A stretch of DNA of 64,000 nucleotides from Brachypterus glaber (GCA_958510825.1 OY294048.1:12293589-12357588), one strand, 5' to 3'; positions 41,520 through 64,000 are shown, counted from the stretch's first letter. Notes: generated by a model not told the origin, from the sequence alone. Made by a program: numbers and translations.

Positions 41520-41864
41520 ATGGATTTATGCTTAGAAATAATAGAAAGTGAGGCGGATCCTGAGATGAAAATGCATGTAGATCCAGAGGACTGCAAGAAA
41601 ATTAGAAAAAGGAAGAAAAAATCCGATTCAACACAGTGGAAAAGGGAATTAAACAAAAAGCAGAGAATGATGGGCCAGGAATACACCGGGTTTAGAAAAC
41701 AGAATGACAAAATTGTCCAGGATGTATCAAAAGAAGAAAGGAAGTTAGGACCTGCATGTATATCAGAATATTGTAAAAATACGAACGTATTCAACTGTAA
41801 TATGTTTACAGAAAAGAACAGAGAAGATTTATTTAAAGATTTTTGGAAAATGACGTGGGGGTAG
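41520..41864 (+). CDS. hypothetical protein in the TIR element, frame 1
   Basis: Starts at the first ATG of the frame (MDLCLEIIESEADPEMKMHV) and codes 114 residues. It has a strongly basic stretch (KKIRKRKKKSD, WKRELNKKQRMM), then GQEYTGFRK and C-x4-C-x7-C (CISEYCKNTNVFNC), and ends REDLFKDFWKMTWG. The order 'W..N..K..R..G..Y....C..C..C...R...F..FW' resembles the N-terminal part of a family of uncharacterised, probably transposon-encoded insect proteins that I remember without a firm name. A catalytic domain is not present. Confidence 0.5.
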   Translation: MDLCLEIIESEADPEMKMHVDPEDCKKIRKRKKKSDSTQWKRELNKKQRMMGQEYTGFRKQNDKIVQDVSKEERKLGPACISEYCKNTNVFNCNMFTEKNREDLFKDFWKMTWG

Positions 41865-41870
41865 AAGAAT

Positions 41871-42140
41871 GTGTTTTTATTATCAATGATAGACGTAGAA
41901 GGAACCATTAAGAAGAAGAAATTAAATGGAAATGTTTCGAGAAGATCCGAATCAAGAAAATACTACCTGAAAATTAACGATCAAAAGAAAAGGGTTTGCA
42001 AAAGTATGTTCCTTAACACACTCGGAATAAAAGAATGGACTATTCGGTATTGTATAGAAAATAGAGCTCCAAATAAACCAAAAGAAGAAAATAATGAAGA
42101 CATAAAATTAAGTAATACTATTGGTATATCATTGTTATAA
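41871..42140 (+). CDS. hypothetical protein in the TIR element, frame 2 (probable frameshift continuation)
   Basis: Opens six bases after the stop of the first frame. It codes KKKKLNGNVSRRSESRKYYL, KINDQKKRVCKSMFLNTLGI and KEWTIRYCIENR. In the remembered family the 'SRR..Y.L......VCK..FLNTLGI' block directly follows the 'FW' block, so these two frames are probably one protein broken by frame changes. A small intron is the alternative. The downstream nuclease-like domain expected in longer relatives is absent. Confidence 0.5.
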   Translation: MFLLSMIDVEGTIKKKKLNGNVSRRSESRKYYLKINDQKKRVCKSMFLNTLGIKEWTIRYCIENRAPNKPKEENNEDIKLSNTIGISLL

Positions 42141-42370
42141 TAAATGGCTAATAAATATTTTATTAGCCAGCTTAAAGTATAATATTTTTACTTTAAAAAG
42201 CGTTACTTTTCTGTTAATCATTAATATAATAAGTTTTTCCTTCTCCTGTAAAATTTTGTTTCTAAACCTTACGCGGTTTTGCAGTTAGACGTTACGCGGT
42301 TTTGCAGTTGGACGTTAAGCGGTATTGCAGTATCATGGACGATATATTGATTCTAGACCACTTTTATAGT

Positions 42371-42897
42371 ATATTAAAGTACTAGTTTCATAACATACGT
42401 TTTTAGCGCACGAGTACAAGTTTAGAAAACGAGCCGCTTGCGGCGAGTTTTCTAAAGTACTAGTGCGCTAAAAACGTGTTATAAATCGAGTGCTTTATAC
42501 AATTTTTTCTATTTTGCTCTAAACTTAAAAAAAAACTTACATTTAAATTGTTGTCTGATTTAGGGATTTTTGTTTCGAATTGGCATTACAGTTTTCGCCA
42601 TGCTTAAAATTCTAAGAACGAATATTATTTTGACATATTTTATAGTCATTTCTTCTCTTTTCTACTGCAAGTAACCAAGCCACAATTTTAACACGGTAAA
42701 ACATAACCTAAACACAAAATTTTGTAGAAAATTAAACTTTAAACCGACGTTCACAATTGCACGGCAAACGTCAAAAGATAGACTTTTGTCTGTTGCCAAC
42801 CCAAAAGAAAAAAAAGTAGAGACCTCTTATAGGCCTATAAGAACACGCAAAATGCGTGTGATTATGAGCTTATAAGAGTCGCAAAATAGAAAAAATT
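42371..42897. repeat. double-hairpin element, copy 2
   Basis: Nearly collinear with 7163-7677. It has both hairpins (gagccgcttgcggcgag; cacgcaaaatgcgtg) and the inner ctattttgctct/gagtcgcaaaatag inverted pair. It lies 24 bp beyond the TIR element at 42346. Confidence 0.82.
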
Positions 42898-43688
42898 AAA
42901 AAGAGGGGTGAACTTCAATGAAGGGTCGGTGTCTTCCATAACTTTTGACAGTATGGGCCGATTTAAACACAGGCATTATTTTAGGAAAGAAAAATTAAAT
43001 TTCGTTTGGTTAATTTTTTACAATTATTAAAAAAAATAGATATGAAAACTATTGAAGAATAAAGTATTGCTGTAATTATGGAATATTATAAGATTTGCTG
43101 GAAGAGGATCACACTTAATCTTCCCAGAATCGCACTGTGATTAAAGTTTTAATATTTTGCTTGAAACTCCCCACGCAGTTTTCTAATTAAGATTATAAAT
43201 ATCTGGAAAACCTGGAGATATATCAGTTTTAGTCAAAAAAAAAATATTAGAATTGGGCATTTTATCAGTAAAAACACAATTTAATTTTTTTAAATCGTCG
43301 CGCCACCTACACTGCAAGGCGTCGCTGTCTAGTTTATGCCAAAATACGTTATACCCATCCTACGATTTTTACGAAACTTAAATATCTCTTATAGTTTTTA
43401 GGAGATCTGCTTGGGAAGTTTTGACTGAAACACCATGTATATTATTCAAAATCTTAGCGTCTCCAGTTTTTATAATAATTAATTGTGGGAATTTTCTGTT
43501 GCGATTGAAGACTCATGATAACGATGATAATCACTAACATAGTATTTGTTATGTTATGTTATGTAATTGATAAATCAATAATATTACAATGTTGAAGCTG
43601 TTTCATTTATATAATATTGTAGTCTAGTCATTATGATATTAATAAACTTTTACATATAACGAAAAAAATTGTATTACTTTCTTTAATA

Positions 43689-43902
43689 GGTTTGTTTTGT
43701 TTCTCAAAAATCACAACCGCAGTTCTGAACTGGTTCAGAACCGACGCAGTTGCAACTGCACACGTTGCATACCAGTTTAGAAGTGCCATTTTTGAGGTTT
43801 GTTTTGGTTATGAAAATCACAGTTCTGAACGGGTTCGGAACGTACGCAGTTGCGACTGAACATTGCCCAGAACTGCGATTTTTGAGAACCAAAACAAACC
43901 TT
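43689..43902. repeat. 214-bp MITE with about 40-bp TIR
   Basis: aggtttgttttgtttctcaa at the left pairs with ttgagaaccaaaacaaacct at the right. The inner gcagttctgaac and gttgcaactgc/cagttgcgactg blocks are also inverted. A partial third end (aaacaaaacaaacctttgag) is near 44047. Confidence 0.75.
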
Positions 43903-44574
43903 ATAATAGAATGGTCAAGAATAAGTTGCAAAAATATTTCGCCTACGCAGTTCCTATGATACAACTAATTACATATTAGCTTCTTTAGCAACAGCATATG
44001 CGAATTATCTTTGTGAATGATCAATAGGGCTGCGGTCAGACTAAGAAACAAAACAAACCTTTGAGAAACAACAAAAACCTAGCAGTATTTCTATGAGTGA
44101 ATTTTTTTTTTCTGTAAGGTAAGATTTATTTAGGACAAATAATTCCCATGGTCGGATTTAGAGTATTTACTTGTCAGCAAGAAATCACTTATTTGTGTAA
44201 GGTTTGGTTCTGAGAAATACATGCAATAATTTATTATTTGCTTAAAATTACAAAAATAAGAAAAAAGTTTTACATATTAACAATTTTCTTGAAAATAAAC
44301 TAATAAAAATTGGATCATAAATAAGATAAAGCATACTAACACCATTACAAGAACAGACAAGGAGATAAAAGTCAAAATTTGAAATTGCTTTATCGGTTAG
44401 TGAGTTATTAGCACGTGCACTGAAAGTTGCATCACCCCTTACAACTATTTATTACAGACTTTAACTCGTAGTCGAAAATCAAAAACGTATTCTCGTGATA
44501 AAAAAAAAAGAAACTGGAACATGATATCATGATGGAAATACAAATAATCCATTTTTAAACAAATAATCTCCTTT

Positions 44575-45385
44575 TTAACCAACTTCCAAAAAGGAGGAGG
44601 TTATCAATTCGACGTGTGACTTTGTTTTTTTATGTTTGTTCCCGCATGACTTTGGAACGAATGAACGGAATTTGATGAAACTTTTTGCAAGAGGGCATTC
44701 ACGAGGTGGTCCTGTTTCAATCAGACGCTCGGATAATTCCGGGTAAGCCGGATAATTAAGATAAATCTAATTATTTTAACGCAATTTCACTTGAAAACGG
44801 CTTAATTTGGTTCTAATACTAACCAAATTTTTAGAGAAATATCGAATAACTCGAACAAGCCGGATAACTTGATTAAGGGGTCACTCAAATATTACGGCAG
44901 GCTAAAAATCTTTTAAATGCCGCTAAACTTGACCTGTAATATTAAAATGCCAACAGAAAATGATAAAATTTATTATTTTACAATAAGGCGTTATTTGATT
45001 ATTACTTAACGCTTAAGGTTTAACAAAGATTTTGTTCCCGCATAACTTTGGAACGAATTAACGGAATTTGATGAAACTTTTTCTAACTTAAAGAGGGCAT
45101 TCATGAAGTGGTCCCGTTTCAATTTGACGCTCGGATAATGCTGGGTAAGCCGGATAATTAAGATAAATCTAATCATTTTAGCGCAATTTCATTTAAAAAC
45201 GGCTTCATTTTTAGAGAAATATCGGATAACTAAGATAAAAATTTTTTAAATGCCGCTAAACTTGATTTTGTGGACCTGTAATATTAAAATACCAACAGAA
45301 AATGATAAAATTTGTGATTTTACTATAAGGCATTATTTGATTAGTACTTAACGCTTTAAGTTTAACAAAGAATTTCTTTAGTATT
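44575..45385. repeat. tandem duplication, period about 397 bp
   Basis: ttgttcccgcatgactttgg at 44636 recurs at 45033 with one change. Shared blocks are acggaatttgatgaaacttt, gagggcattca, ggtaagccggataattaaga, ttttaaatgccgctaaactt and taatattaaaatgccaacag. It is preceded by accaacttccaaaaaggagg, a start often seen in arthropod repeats. Confidence 0.78.
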
Positions 45386-45490
45386 TCGTTTAAAATAAGG
45401 TTGGTTGAAATCTTGGGCGCTGAAATAAAAATATTACTAAATTTGTTTTTTTTAAAAGTAAAAATAAAACCTTTTCTCAAAAACAAAATT

Positions 45491-45640
45491 AACCGACTTC
45501 TATGTCTCTAAAAAGTAAAAAATAAAAAATACTTAAATAGGTGCCAATTTCACAGCAAACAATTTAACAACAAAAATAACTGGTAGTATTTAATTTAGGT
45601 GTTTTTTATTTTTTACTTTTTAGAGACATAGAAGTCGGTT
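45491..45640. repeat. 150-bp hairpin
   Basis: aaccgacttctatgtctcta...aagtaaaaaataaaaaatac is complemented by gttttttattttttactttt...tagagacatagaagtcggtt, with an unrelated central part. Confidence 0.82.
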
Positions 45641-47091
45641 CATTTTTTTTGCGAAAAGTTTTTATAGGGCTATTTCTAATTTAAATAAAAACACTACATA
45701 CTTGTATATAAGTTAAGATAGGAACTTTCAGACTGTAATATAACTTGATATTTTTTGTTCTAGTCTGAAGTTCAGACGCTGAAGTAGTCGATTTAGTGTC
45801 AAGCACGTCTACTGGGATATTGTCGTTTTTATAAGAAACTTTATCTCCTTAGTAGTTAATCATAATAATTGATCCTTTATCTCTATTATTTATCACATTT
45901 TTTTACTTCCTTTCCCTTAAAATTAATAGTTGTAATTAAATAAATGGCATTTTTTCAAAATATTTTATAAATTTTAACTAAAGTTTTAGAGTTTAATGAT
46001 AACATTTTAATGTACAGGGTGATCGATACTTAAGTAGCTAGAGCTGGATCTCAGTAACGGTAAGAGCAATTTCAAAAATCCTTCTTACTTACTATTGAAA
46101 TAGAAATATGGAAAGATCATTTTCTTTAAAAACATAGTGTAGCCTGATTTATTATTCCAGAAACAGTCACATTTATTAGACTATTTTAAGGACAAGGTTA
46201 CTTAAAAAATAATGTATACATTCAAAACTACCTTGTACATGAAAGTATCCTTTGGTTTTTAGCATGCGATGGTAGTTTTGTAAAAATGGGTTGGTTTGTT
46301 AAAATAAAAATAAACTTTATAACTTTTTCACTACTGTAACTTATGTTTGTCTGTCTAGCTCTAAATTTTGTCTTTTCTGTAGTTCATTATAATAATTAAT
46401 CATATTTTAGTTCCTTTTCGCCATTAAAAACTTTGCCGTCTTAGTTTTAGAACAATTAAAATTGATAGTTTTAATTAACTAAATGGGTTTTCTTAAAATA
46501 GTTTCAGAATTTACTGGCGGGTAATATAAGCTTATAATATAACATTTATTTCATTTGAACACGAGATAAAACCCTTATTTAAAACTATATTAAATGTGTT
46601 ATAAGATCCTAGAATAATATAATAATAGTATAACAGAACAAGATGAAGTTTTCCATTTCTAAATATTATATTTTTATATTGTATTACACGTAAATTATTA
46701 TGTTATATTCTTATTTAATAAAAGTGAGCTATTGAAATCGAAATTAGTTGGTATTAATGAAATCATCTATTAAAACATGTTTTGGTTTTAAAAGTATATA
46801 GTTCCAGTTATTCTTAATTTTTTTCACAATGTCATAAGTTTTTAAAAAAATATATAAAATTATATTACACATATCGCCAATATTCTTGGCCCACCCAATT
46901 AATTTGAAACGTTAAAAATTATTCTAACAAATATGTGAGTTTAATTCTACATTTTATTGAAATGCTTTATTACATGTAGAGTTATTTTAATGGAAAGAGT
47001 AAATATCTAGGAATTAAATTTAAAAAAATCCCATCAATAAATTTTTATTGAAAAAAATCAAAGTCGTCACAAAATGTGAGAAATAAAAATG
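45641..47091. other. intergenic, no gene seen
   Basis: AT-rich. A solo tacagggtgatcgatactta end is at 46013. Nothing else is supported. Confidence 0.45.
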
Positions 47092-47409
47092 TCAATAACC
47101 AGTATGTCCTCCTCTGCTCGCAAGCAAAACATTACACGTTGTGCGTGACAATACAAATCCTGTAATATGTTCCATTCTTCTTGAGCAGCAACAATTAGCT
47201 CCTGAAGGGTGAATGGGATTATCTTTATTCAAAATGACCCTTTTAAGCATATCCCATACGTTCTCATAAGGATTCGTGTGAGCTGAGCTTGCTGGACAGT
47301 TCATTCTTTGATCATTCCCTCGCTGTAGTAAATTGGTGACCCTTCTTGTGCAGTGGGTAGTGGTGTTATCGTCCATAAAAATAAAATTATATCCAATTTC
47401 GTTTCGCAA
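47092..47409 (-). pseudogene. Tc1-type transposase relic, C-terminal third
   Basis: The - strand codes NEIGYNFIFMDDNTTTHCTR (second catalytic Asp), MNCPASSAHTNPYENVWDML (where a working enzyme has PARSPDLNPIEHVWD, third catalytic acid) and ends ASRGGHTGY, the usual C terminus. Between 47140 and 47215 the expected LQELIVAAQEEWN is found only in another frame, so at least two frameshifts break it. The N-terminal two thirds are absent. No TIRs were identified. Confidence 0.85.
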
Positions 47410-47473
47410 TGAAAGATAATTGGTTAAATAATGTTTTGGGCGTAAATGTTTTGCATGAGAACAGAGGAGGACA

Positions 47474-47506
47474 AAAATATTTACTGTGCGATTTTTAATT
47501 TACTAT
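47474..47506. repeat. short dispersed repeat shared with MCM9 intron 5
   Basis: aaaatatttactgtgcgatttttaatttac recurs at about 57273-57304, just downstream of the MCM9 exon 5 donor. Confidence 0.6.
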
Positions 47507-47666
47507 CTTGCTTGAAAAAACAGACCATAGATACTTATTTCTTTGATGTCAATTAGTACCAAATAAAATTGGTATTACTTCTAAACTATTTAGAACCTGT
47601 GGTGTAAACGTAGTGGTTATTTGGAATACACAAAAGACTTAAAATCGCTAATTTAAAACAAAATAT

Positions 47667-47672
47667 TTTATT
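47667..47672 (-). other. candidate MCM9 poly(A) signal
   Basis: TTTATT on the + strand reads AATAAA on the MCM9 strand, about 360 bp beyond the stop. Such hexamers are common in AT-rich DNA, so this is only a candidate. Confidence 0.25.
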
Positions 47673-48028
47673 TTATCATAGTTACGATTAGTCTTAACAT
47701 AATAAATAATAGGTCTAAATCATAAGCCTAAATAAATTACTGTGCTAGCTCATCAAACGTTAGTTTAAATAATAATAGGTCATTAAAAACCTTCTTGCCG
47801 ACTTAAGCTAATGAGAGCTTCTCCGTCCTAAATTAAGGGGAGGTGGCGATCTTCATCTATTACCTTGTCGCTACCCTATAAAAACCCCAAACCATCCAAC
47901 CACCAAACTAGACAAAGCAACAATTGATCAAGTGACCCTAGACATAACACGTTGTAATTGTACAATCATCATTTATATCAGAACGAGATGGTTCTCACCT
48001 CAGAAAACACCTAAATGACTAATAACAT

Positions 48029-60357
<12,329 letters not shown>

Positions 60358-61086
60358 TTTGAATTATTCCTCAATTTCTTCTTTATATTTCTGCGAAATA
60401 TCTTCGGTTCTTTAACTTTACAGCTTTCAACATTGCAACATTGCAACGTTACCAAAGTAATATTTGCGTCAAAAAGACAAGAGCGTTTTTTCGCGGTTAA
60501 TTTTCTTTAGGAAAAAAGTTTTTGAAAACAAGCAAACGTTAAATCAAGATAGCTTTAGCCATCTTGCGTTGAACTTGAATAACGGCACAGTGGCGTCAAT
60601 ACTCGGGCCAATTTTTTAATCACCTTCCACGATTGTAAAACTCTTATTTGCAAATTGTACTCTTTGAAACTAAATCGCATATTTTCACCCTATCCTATAC
60701 CCGGACATTGCTAGTTTAGATACGACGTTTATAACGTTGGATAAAGCGGAAAAAACTGATGCGAATGCCATCTCTAACTCGATTTGAGAAAAATATGGAC
60801 ATTGCACTATTTGTTTCTATACTATTAAACTCTTCATGGCCCTGACTTTTCAAAACCTAAGGTTTCAAACCTTTCTTCTTTTTCTTTACAATTTGACCTA
60901 TTCTTTCGTTGCAAAACTTTTGTGACGTCAGTAGTTGACGTTACGCAAAAAAAAATGCTTTCAATGCAAAACTTGGCAACATCGCTGAAACATAACCTAA
61001 AAGTTTCCTGTCAAACTTTTTTAAATATTTACAATTTTGTACAGCGTCTTACCTATGGTGCAGTTTAATTACATAAAGAATTAAGA
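60358..61086. promoter_or_regulatory. divergent MCM9/VPS33B promoter region
   Basis: This 729-bp interval separates the two start codons and must hold both 5' UTRs and promoters. It has no obvious repeat, unlike most other non-coding DNA here. A palindromic cAMP-response element TGACGTCA lies at 60923-60930 and a variant TGACGTTA follows at 60936-60943. No convincing TATA box is placed. A shared bidirectional promoter is an inference from the spacing. Confidence 0.6.
60923..60943. promoter_or_regulatory. CRE pair (TGACGTCA, TGACGTTA)
   Basis: A full palindromic CRE and a one-base variant stand 13 bp apart (start to start), about 150 bp upstream of the VPS33B ATG. CREB/ATF-type bZIP proteins bind this motif. 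Whether it drives one or both genes is unknown. Confidence 0.5.
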
Positions 61087-62933
61087 ATGGATGTCACGAA
61101 GAAGCTCTCTTCCTTACAAGAAATCTCAAAAAGCCAGTTGTCTAAAATTTTATCTGCAAATCCAAATAAAAAGTATCTAATTTTGGAAACTCAGCTGATC
61201 AGACCATTGGAAAAAGTTTGTGGTGTGAAATGGCTAAAGTAAGTTAATGCATAATTTATAATTTAATTTTAAAATTATATAACTTTAGGGGTAATGGAGT
61301 AGAAAAAATTTTCAAACTTGAAGCCACAGCAACAGATTTTAGTTCCAGTGCTATATTTTACATGATCTACTCATCAACTAGAACATTTAACCAAGTTCTA
61401 AATCAAATACGTTCACAAGTTAACATAGAAAACCCTGTAAAGAATAAGATTCATATTATTTGTGTACCAAAAATACTCCATAGTTTTGAAGAGGAATTAG
61501 AATCTCTAGGTTTGTTATACTCTGCCGTTACAATACACTCATTTCAGTGGATGCCTTTAAATTTAGACACAAATATATTAAGCTTGGAAATACCTAAAAT
61601 TTACAGTCAGTTATTTGTGTATCAAGATACAGCATTTCTACCAACTTTATCAAAAACATTATGGCAATTAGGCTTTGTAACTGGTAAACCAAGCTTTATA
61701 ATCTCATTAGGGGCTTTTTCAAATGCAATTTTAAAACAATATGAAATGTTCTGTGATGAACGAGGTGATTCTGATAAATTAGACTCTGATTTTGGAGCAT
61801 TATTGATTCTAGATCGAAATATTGATTATCCCAGTGTCTTACTTACCCCTGGTACCTATGCGGCCTTGTTAAATGAAGTGTATGATGTTCAAGTAGGTAT
61901 TTGTGAAAATAAAGAAGAAACTTCAGAAATTGTAGATAACAAAAACAACCCAATTATACCAAAGCAAATGGTAAATATTAATTTAGACAGTAAACAAGAT
62001 AATGTTTATGCAGATATTAAAAATCAATATTTTACAGAAGTTACTGCTGTATTAAGTAATCTTACAAAACAATTAAGATCTGAAAAAGTAAGTTCTAAAG
62101 ATATGGCACTGGATGAGATAAAACACTATGTGCAAACTAAGTTACAAGCAACTAAACTAAAGAAAAAATTAGTTACAAATCATTTAAATGCTGCTGAAAG
62201 TATTATAAATATTTTGGGCCATAGATATGAGAATCAGAGGGAAGTAGAAAGTAATATAATCAAAAACTGTAATAAGAGTAACAATATTAGGTATTTAGAA
62301 GAAATTTTGGTAACAGAAAATGATAAGTATTCTACTCTAAGACTGTTTTGTCTTATATGCATTACGCAATGTTTAAGTGATAATGAAATCAAAACATTTT
62401 GGAAAAAATATCTTCATCAGTTTGGGTTTAAGTATGGTTTTGCATTCCATAACTTAATAAATACTGGGTTTATACCAGATTTTTCTCCTACAGTTGGTAA
62501 GTTGACTAGTAAGCTTATGAAAATACCTAAATTTACCTCCAGTAACTTTTACTCAGTTTCAAAGAACTTTAAACAAATAATTTCTGAACCTGATAAAGTT
62601 AATTTAAAGTACCCAACATGCGCTAGTTATGTGTTTGGGGGGTTATTTATACCCCTTATTACAAAAATAGCAAGTTTAATATTAAGTTCACCAACTATTG
62701 ATGAAATAAAGTTAAAATTAGAAACTTTGGGACCATTAACAATTAAGAACAATAGAGGGTTTCCCCTACAGTCTAGAAACATTTTAATTTTTGTAGTTGG
62801 AGGTGTTACATATGCAGAAGTCGCTGCATGTGATATTTTAAGTACTATAACTGGATCTAAAATTTTTCTTTTAAGTGATAAAATAATATCTGGTAATGAT
62901 TTAATTCAGGGCATCCTAAATTTTCCTGAGTAA
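61087..62933 (+). CDS. VPS33B: VPS33B, Sec1/Munc18-like vacuolar sorting protein, two exons
   Basis: VPS33B is an SM-family protein that partners VIPAS39/SPE-39 (VPS16B) in the CHEVI complex and guides SNARE-mediated fusion in late-endosome and lysosome traffic. Exon 1 is 61087-61238 and exon 2 is 61289-62933, joined across a 50-bp GT/AG intron, giving 598 codons (human 617). An in-frame TAA seven codons upstream fixes the ATG. Sequence landmarks shared with VPS33B include the early LILETQLIRPLEKV, PLNLDTNILSLEIP, GALLILDRNIDYPSVLLTPG (the SM-family 'LDR..D' core), NHLNAAESIINILG, TLRLFCLICITQCLSD, and the C-terminal YVFGGLFIPLI and IFVVGGVTYAEVAA. The protein differs enough from the VPS33A pattern that VPS33B is preferred. 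The frame is fully open. A decayed copy of its last third follows at 62945-63376. Confidence 0.92.
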
Positions 62934-62944
62934 AGAAAATTATA

Positions 62945-63376
62945 TTCTACAAGATTGTTTTGTCTCGTCATAGACCAAATATATTAACTCTACACTTACA
63001 TGTGTATTACACAATGTTTAAGTAGGGACACTAGATCTAGGTCTTAAGTTAGCAAGGTCCCTTTAAGTGATAATTACAATGATAAAGGTATTTTTCCATA
63101 ATGTTGTAATGTAACTATGTAATTACATTTAAACATTTTGGAAAAATATCTTTAATTAAAACATTTTGAAAAAACATCTTTATCATTAAGGGTTTAGTAT
63201 TGATGAAATAAAACCTTGCGACTTTTAACAATTAAGAATGACAAAGGGATTTCACTGCCTTCTAGAAATATTTCAATTCTGTAATTGGAGGCCTTACATA
63301 GGTATGCAGAAATCGCTGCATGTTATATTTTAAGCACCAGTAACTGGTTCTGGTGTTTCTTTTAGGTCATAAAATA
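62945..63376 (+). pseudogene. decayed partial tandem copy of the VPS33B 3' end
   Basis: Blocks of this stretch repeat the end of VPS33B in the same order and orientation. Examples are attacacaatgtttaagt (versus attacgcaatgtttaagt), acattttggaaaaatatctt, attgatgaaataaa, ttaacaattaagaa, cttctagaaatatttcaatt, and tgcagaaatcgctgcatg (versus tgcagaagtcgctgcatg). The segments between them are deleted or scrambled and no frame stays open. It starts within about 15 bp of the real stop codon, so it may now be transcribed as 3' UTR. An AATAAA at 63207-63212 falls inside it. Confidence 0.75.
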
Positions 63377-63875
63377 ATTTTATTATAATTATGTGAGTAT
63401 ACTCACATAATTAGTTCTAGTTATAACTAGAAAGTTATGACAAAATAGTACTATAGTTATTTTAACATAGTGGTTGTATTTAACTTTTTATATTTTAGTA
63501 TACAAAGTTAAACACAGAGTTTTAGAGTTATTATATTATTTAATATTGTGACTGTGATACATTTGTATATTGATATACATTAAATGAAGTTATATTGTAT
63601 TAATATTTAAGTATTGTTATCTCCAATTGTTATTTTAATTGTTATAATTACTTAAGTAATAAGTAATATAAGTAAATACCCATTATATAAAAAATATATA
63701 AAAATAATTATAATACACGCCTTACCTGAAAATCCCGAATTTTGAAACTATCGGAATAGTTTGGACTTTGTAGTTGTTTTTTTAATTTTTTATTATAATT
63801 TATTTTGGTTGTTTTGTAGTTTTTTTGTATTTTTTAAGCATTTTTACATTTTTTTATATTAGAATTAGTCCATAT

Positions 63876-64000
63876 ACTCGGCGCATTATCTATCTGAGTA
63901 ACAAATTGGATCAAGGAAGCTATGATTAGTGGTTTAAAAATGACTTTTAGTAATATTTTTGTAGCCCATTGTGCTTTTGATAATTTTTAACATTTAGGTT
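63876..64000. repeat. dispersed repeat cut by the window edge
   Basis: Reverse-complement match to 25655-25775: gcgcattatctatctgagta, acaaattggatcaaggaagc, tatgattagtggtttaaaaa. It runs past the right end. Confidence 0.75.

Larger units (their letters stand above)
41208..42346 (+). mobile_element. 1.14-kb DNA transposon with about 78-bp near-identical TIRs
   Basis: The left end, tatatcgtccatgatactgc onward, is complemented at 42270-42346 with only about two or three mismatches in 78 bp. Each TIR carries three internal copies of a roughly 20-bp motif, aacgtccaactgcaaaaccg or near variants. TATA stands at each edge and may be the target duplication. Inside are two + strand frames (next entries). 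High TIR identity implies recent movement. Confidence 0.85.

Noticed and set aside
43704..43964. Opposed frames of 86 and 69 codons
   Set aside because: They lie on a palindromic MITE, which produces symmetrical frames.
61362..61364. Internal Met as the VPS33B start
   Set aside because: A first exon with in-frame upstream stop, GT/AG 50-bp intron and family-like N terminus extends the protein.

Overview
The window is AT-rich, intron-heavy insect DNA. The genes indicate an arthropod, most likely an insect. A beetle is possible, but the sequence alone does not settle it. Three cellular genes can be read. (1) On the + strand, from the left edge to about 37.3 kb, is the 3' part of a nicotinic acetylcholine receptor alpha subunit, closest to insect alpha1. 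Three exons are visible, at 1243-1352, 23985-24890 and 37069-37272. They encode part of the ligand-binding domain, then loop C, M1-M3 and the cytoplasmic loop, then M4 and the C terminus. (2) On the - strand, 60357 down to 48029, is MCM9, the DNA-repair helicase. It can be followed through nine exons with every splice phase closing, giving 1152 codons plus stop. It has intact Walker A, Walker B and arginine-finger motifs and an unusually Asn/Lys/Ser-rich tail. (3) On the + strand, 61087-62933, is VPS33B, a Sec1/Munc18-family trafficking protein, in two exons (598 codons plus stop). Its 5' end faces that of MCM9 across 729 bp, and a decayed partial copy of its own 3' end follows it.

Layout. 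0-37.3 kb is receptor gene. Its large introns (22.6 kb and 12.2 kb) hold inverted-repeat foldback elements, tandem repeats, tRNA-derived SINE copies, a 5'-truncated LINE with a clear target-site duplication, a mariner-like relic, and an assembly gap of exactly 200 N at 11352-11551. The exon or exons for the Cys-loop could not be found between the first two visible exons. 37.3-48 kb lies between the convergent 3' ends of the receptor and MCM9. It is filled by mobile DNA, including a 1.14-kb element with about 78-bp terminal inverted repeats and two small reading frames (41208-42346), and a relic Tc1-type transposase. 48-60.4 kb is MCM9, with short 5' introns and repeat-bearing 3' introns. 60.4-61.1 kb is a presumed shared promoter with a palindromic CRE. 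61.1-64 kb is VPS33B, its decayed copy and a repeat cut by the window edge.

The genes serve separate cellular roles (synaptic signalling, replication-coupled repair, endosome/lysosome traffic) and nothing suggests a functional cluster. The main second-look items are the mobile elements: a three-copy 'double-hairpin' family, the 41.2-kb TIR element, a TIR element bounded by 64-bp direct repeats, and a series of long, nearly perfect palindromes. No defence system, CRISPR or viral gene was found. Protein-family calls rest on recognition from memory, not on database searches.
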